Source: Phycisphaerae bacterium
GTDB taxonomy: Bacteria > Planctomycetota > Phycisphaerae > Sedimentisphaerales > Anaerobacaceae
Reading direction: 5' to 3'
DNA length: 7,996 nt
Assembly: GCA_030630315.1 (NCBI GenBank)
Contig: DAOVNI010000059.1
Coordinates: 1-7,996 of the forward strand
Shown: piece by piece, positions 5,709 through 7,996 of the stretch
How the letters are laid out: every line of letters begins with the position of its first letter
How positions within the stretch are numbered: position 1 is the first letter of the stretch
Made by a program: the position numbers and the translations under genes
Notes under the pieces: model-generated
Told to the model about the DNA's origin: nothing
The model's database searches: none
What the model saw: the letters and a program-made list of their open reading frames with translations, nothing else

Positions 5709-6137
5709 ATGAATAAACTTTGGCTGAAAATAACTGGAATCGCAGTTTTAGCCTTGGTGGCGGTAATCGTGGTTCATGCTTTTTGGTTTGCTGAAACACC
5801 GCCACAGAAAGAGAACAAGGACGATTTGAAGACCCCACTAAACGCGCAACACTCAAAGGCAGAAAAGTTGTATCAGACTGCTTTGCTTCATACACCCGGC
5901 AAGTCCCCAGAACCGGGTTATAGAATAATGATAGATTATTGCCGGAAGATACTTCGGGAATATCCGGATAGCCCACAGGCCAAAAAGGCAAAAGAATTAC
6001 TGCAACAATATAATATCACCGAGCGAGAGATGAGCCTTCTGTATCCGAGCAAGCCTCACAAGTATTCGACTGCTTCTGGCGGGGCGATTCATCCCGCAAG
6101 GACGCAGGGGTTCACTGTGGTTTGGGCTTGGCTTTAG
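5709..6137 (+). CDS. Small membrane-anchored protein with TPR-like helical segment
   Basis: ATG 5709 follows GGAG (5699-5702). A GTG 4 codons earlier is possible but would overlap that site. The 142-aa product has a short basic start (NKLWLK), one hydrophobic segment (about 8-29) serving as an uncleaved anchor or signal, then a charged linker (31-50). A helical region (50-102) contains AEKLYQTAL, YRIMIDYCRKILREYPDSPQ and AKKAKELLQQYN. This pattern matches a single tetratricopeptide-like unit as in BamD/YbgF-type outer-membrane assembly lipoproteins. No lipobox Cys is visible. The final ~30 residues (YPSKPHKYSTASGGAIHPAR to the end) look unlike the rest and may be read from altered sequence. 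Function unknown; membrane location is inferred from the N-terminus. Confidence 0.65.
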   Translation: MNKLWLKITGIAVLALVAVIVVHAFWFAETPPQKENKDDLKTPLNAQHSKAEKLYQTALLHTPGKSPEPGYRIMIDYCRKILREYPDSPQAKKAKELLQQYNITEREMSLLYPSKPHKYSTASGGAIHPARTQGFTVVWAWL

Positions 6138-6211
6138 TTCAAAGGATCGTCAGGGCATTAGGTGGTTACACCATTGTTGATGTACAAAACACCGAGATAT
6201 TCACGATACGG

Positions 6212-6228
6212 CTGGCCTTACCGGCCAG
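6212..6228. other. GC-rich hairpin in convergent intergenic region
   Basis: CTGGCC (6212-6217) pairs with GGCCAG (6223-6228) across a TTACC loop, 75 nt after the TPR-like gene. It has no following T run. It could be part of the 3' end of that transcript. Confidence 0.3.
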
Positions 6229-6232
6229 GGGA

Positions 6233-6302
6233 CCCAGCACTAATTTTTACTAATCGACAGTGGATACAAATATATCTTGCACTGTTAAAAATTAGTGCTG
6301 GG
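6233..6302. repeat. 70-bp near-perfect inverted repeat between convergent genes
   Basis: CCCAGCACTAATTTTTA (6233-6249) is the exact reverse complement of 6286-6302. Inside it, ACAGTG (6257-6262) and CACTGT (6280-6285) are also exact and adjoin the right arm directly. The left side carries a 7-nt bulge, CTAATCG. The result is a 23-bp stem with a 17-nt AT-rich loop. It lies between a plus gene ending at 6137 and a minus gene ending at 6419, so a bidirectional terminator is possible, but no T run follows either arm. A miniature mobile element is the alternative; no clear target duplication was found. Confidence 0.65.
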
Positions 6303-6418
6303 GGTATCCGATAGCAAACAACGCCATATTTGATACGTTGAAAATATGTATTGTCCTCGTTTTCCGATTCAGCCAACATACTTTGCCTTGGTTAATTAAC
6401 TACTCACCAATCACCAGG

Positions 6419-7813
6419 TTAGCCGCCTTTGTACTTTTCCCAATAGTCGGGAAAGAATTCTTTGGCCTTGGCCTCCAGTTCCTGGTCACTGATAGCGGTC
6501 AGACGACCATGTTCATCATACTGGTCGATGACCCAGCGGGCCAGTTTGTGGATTTTAATCTTGTTGATTCTCTCTTCGCCCTTGAGGCCGAAAAACTCAT
6601 TCACCCAGTGGGCCACACCATCGGCGCCGCTTTTGTCGGTGATAGCGACGCGAGGCGGTCGGCCGAGCAGCTTTTCGGTGTCGAAAATGTTATATATCTG
6701 CTCGTCCCGGCGAAGCCCGTCGGCGTGAATTCCGGCCCGCGTAGTATTGAACGACCTGCCCGCAAACGGATAGTTCTCTGGAATTGGCAGACCAATGGAA
6801 CGCATATAGTCGGCCAGCTCAGTAATCACCATTGTGTCAATTCCGCACAGGTCGCCCTTTAGCGCGATGTACTCGAAAATCGCCCCTTCGAGAGGAGGAT
6901 TTCCTGTCCGTTCGCCGAAGCCGAACAGCGTGGTGTTCACCACGTCGCAGCCGTACAGCCAGGCTGTCCCGGCGTTAGTATGGACCTTGTGGAAGTCATT
7001 GTGTCCGTGCCACTCCAGGCGGTCACTCGGCATGCCGCACTCGCGGTTCAGTTTGTAGATAAGTTTCGGGATGCTTCTCGGCAGTTCAGCTCCAGGATAG
7101 CTGATTCCGAAACCCATAGTATCACACAGACGAATCTTGACGGAGAGCTCCTCCGGCACCTGACTGCTTATTTCCATCAGCCGGTCGACGAACGGAAAGA
7201 CAAACCCGTCGATGTCCGCACGGGTCAAATCTTCGAGGTGGCAGCGAGGACGAACGCCGGCCTCGAAGGCCGCCTCCACAATCTCGCAATACCTATCCAT
7301 GCATTCGGCACGGCTGCGGAATTTCAGCTTATGGAATATGTGGTAGTCAGAGCAGCTTGTGAGTATGCCGCTTTCTTTTAGCCCCGCCTCTTTGACCAGA
7401 GGAAAGTCACCTTTGACCGCGCGAATCCAGCCGGTGCACTCAGGATATTTATGCCCCAGCGCCCGGCAGCGGTCAAGCGTCTCGCGGTCGTTCTTGGTAT
7501 AAAGGAAAAACTCCGTCTGCCGTATCACCCCGTTCGGGCCGCCAAGACGGCTCATAAGGTCATAGATGTGAACCATCTGGTCAATAGTATAAGGCGGGCG
7601 GGCCTGCTGGCCGTCGCGGAAAGTCGTGTCCGTAATCAAAATGTTCCTGTCTTTAACTGCCCTGAAGTCAAACTCCACCGCTTTGCCGTCAATGTATTCA
7701 ACAACCGGGCCTTCGAAACGAATCAGCGGAGGCAAACTGTACTGGTAGATATCCTCCAGCAGGTTCGGCTCCTTTGCATCCACCAGGGGATGCTGTTTTC
7801 TCGCTTTATCCAT
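6419..7813 (-). CDS. Re-citrate synthase / homocitrate synthase-like enzyme (LeuA family)
   Basis: This complete 464-aa protein belongs to the HMG-CoA lyase-like TIM-barrel family that condenses acetyl-CoA with 2-oxo acids. Visible signatures are DTTFRDGQQ (62-70, metal and base region), the HGHND metal-ligand motif (269-273), GFGERTGN (298-305) and TRAGIHADG (358-366). The N-terminus (QHPLVDAKEPNLLEDIYQY), GGPNGVIRQTEFFLY (91-105) and TSCSDYHIF (152-160) resemble my recollection of the Re-citrate synthases of Clostridium kluyveri and Dehalococcoides, which make citrate from oxaloacetate and acetyl-CoA. Length also fits; classical LeuA has a C-terminal regulatory domain that this protein lacks. 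Homocitrate synthase remains possible. ATG 7813-7811 has GGAAGGA (7820-7826) 6 nt upstream. It ends at TAA 6421-6419. The assignment to the family is firm; the exact substrate is inferred. Confidence 0.85.
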   Translation of the reverse strand: MDKARKQHPLVDAKEPNLLEDIYQYSLPPLIRFEGPVVEYIDGKAVEFDFRAVKDRNILITDTTFRDGQQARPPYTIDQMVHIYDLMSRLGGPNGVIRQTEFFLYTKNDRETLDRCRALGHKYPECTGWIRAVKGDFPLVKEAGLKESGILTSCSDYHIFHKLKFRSRAECMDRYCEIVEAAFEAGVRPRCHLEDLTRADIDGFVFPFVDRLMEISSQVPEELSVKIRLCDTMGFGISYPGAELPRSIPKLIYKLNRECGMPSDRLEWHGHNDFHKVHTNAGTAWLYGCDVVNTTLFGFGERTGNPPLEGAIFEYIALKGDLCGIDTMVITELADYMRSIGLPIPENYPFAGRSFNTTRAGIHADGLRRDEQIYNIFDTEKLLGRPPRVAITDKSGADGVAHWVNEFFGLKGEERINKIKIHKLARWVIDQYDEHGRLTAISDQELEAKAKEFFPDYWEKYKGG

Positions 7814-7819
7814 TGTAAG

Positions 7820-7826
7820 TCCTTCC
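7820..7826 (-). promoter_or_regulatory. Shine-Dalgarno of the Re-citrate synthase-like gene
   Basis: The minus-strand GGAAGGA lies 6 nt before ATG 7813-7811, the strongest of the sites seen here, and fixes that start. Confidence 0.6.
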
Positions 7827-7831
7827 GTTTG

Positions 7832-7900
7832 TCAGAAATCAGAAGTCAGAGTCTGTCATCTGTCCTCTGTCATCTGTCCTCTGTCTTCTGTCTTCTGTCC
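7832..7900. repeat. Heptamer repeat array
   Basis: Seven consecutive units of CTGTCNT start at 7853, 7860, 7867, 7874, 7881, 7888 and 7895 (the last is CTGTCC only). The pattern is AT, CT, AT, CT, TT, TT at the variable end. Before them, TCAGAAA (7832), TCAGAAG (7839) and TCAGAG (7846) are a 7-bp array in the opposite orientation. AGAAGTCAGAG (7841-7851) can pair with CTCTGTCTTCT (7879-7889) with one mismatch. The array ends about 19 bp upstream of the synthase start codon. Confidence 0.85.
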
Positions 7901-7996
7901 GTACCTCCGTCTCGCCGCCCCCTCTTCAACTTCGCCTCAATCGCTTTAGAGGTCTTGGTGACTGATAGTCCTCCCAGTGCAGTACACCGCAACTGA
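7870..7996 (-). CDS. Possible 3' end of an upstream minus-strand gene (partial)
   Basis: One minus-strand frame is open from the window edge (7995) to TGA at 7872-7870, 41 codons. It begins QLRCTALGGLSVTKTSK, continues AIEAKLKRGRRDGG, and ends in TDRRQKTEDR, which is encoded by the heptamer array. The first ~28 residues look like a genuine C-terminal tail, with mixed hydrophobic and Lys/Arg-rich helix, but no family was recognised. If real, the repeat array has replaced or extended the natural C-terminus. Other frames also stay open for short distances, so this is tentative. Confidence 0.3.
   Translation of the reverse strand, partial: QLRCTALGGLSVTKTSKAIEAKLKRGRRDGGTDRRQKTEDR

Noticed and set aside
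6303..6418. Possible signals just downstream of the synthase gene, including the palindrome GTTAATTAAC at 6391-6400
   Set aside because: A 10-bp AT-rich palindrome is expected by chance at this frequency, and no terminator T run or ORF accompanies it.
7832..7900. CRISPR-like array
   Set aside because: The units are 7 bp and contiguous with no spacers, so this is a short tandem repeat.
7451..7996. 181-aa plus-strand open frame at the right edge
   Set aside because: It is antisense to the synthase gene and then runs through the heptamer array (Leu/Ser/Val-rich low-complexity), so it is not credible as a gene.

Overview
The window looks like a bacterial chromosome segment from the Planctomycetota, most likely a Phycisphaerae-type anaerobe. 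That placement is an inference from three things: PEP-CTERM sorting tails, exported leucine-rich-repeat and parallel beta-helix proteins, and a LeuA-family enzyme resembling the Re-citrate synthase of strict anaerobes. No rRNA, tRNA, CRISPR array, transposase or phage gene is visible.

Layout. 1-866 (+): C-terminal part of a six-hairpin glycosidase-like enzyme, cut by the window edge and followed by a hairpin. 867-1881: a stretch of gene remnants with no intact gene. It holds the orphan tail of a PEP-CTERM protein, a long stem ending in a T run, a second degenerate copy of the same tail, a 151-bp MITE-like palindromic element, and a minus-strand C-terminal fragment of a lipoprotein-like gene. 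1882-3411 (-): intact comM/yifB. 3427-3761: comM upstream region with a 16-bp palindrome, then a candidate promoter for the next gene. 3762-6137 (+): three small genes for exported or membrane proteins, each with its own Shine-Dalgarno. They encode a secreted protein with two UVR repeats fused to a Pmp-like beta-helix, a secreted LRR protein with a PEP-CTERM anchor, and a membrane-anchored TPR-like protein. A short beta-helix remnant sits between the last two. 6138-6418: convergent intergenic region with a small GC-rich hairpin and a strong 70-bp inverted repeat. 6419-7813 (-): complete Re-citrate synthase-like gene. 7832-7900: heptamer repeat array in its upstream region. The left edge may hold the 3' end of another minus-strand gene.

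Two conserved housekeeping-type genes (comM and the citrate/homocitrate synthase homologue) therefore flank a variable cassette of surface or exported proteins. The cassette and the remnant zone look more AT-rich than the flanking enzymes and share sequence themes (PEP-CTERM tails, beta-helix endings), which suggests turnover by duplication and decay. No complete new multi-gene system can be demonstrated. The least expected items are the exported UVR/beta-helix fusion, the long-stem element at 1120-1209 and the inverted repeat at 6233-6302.
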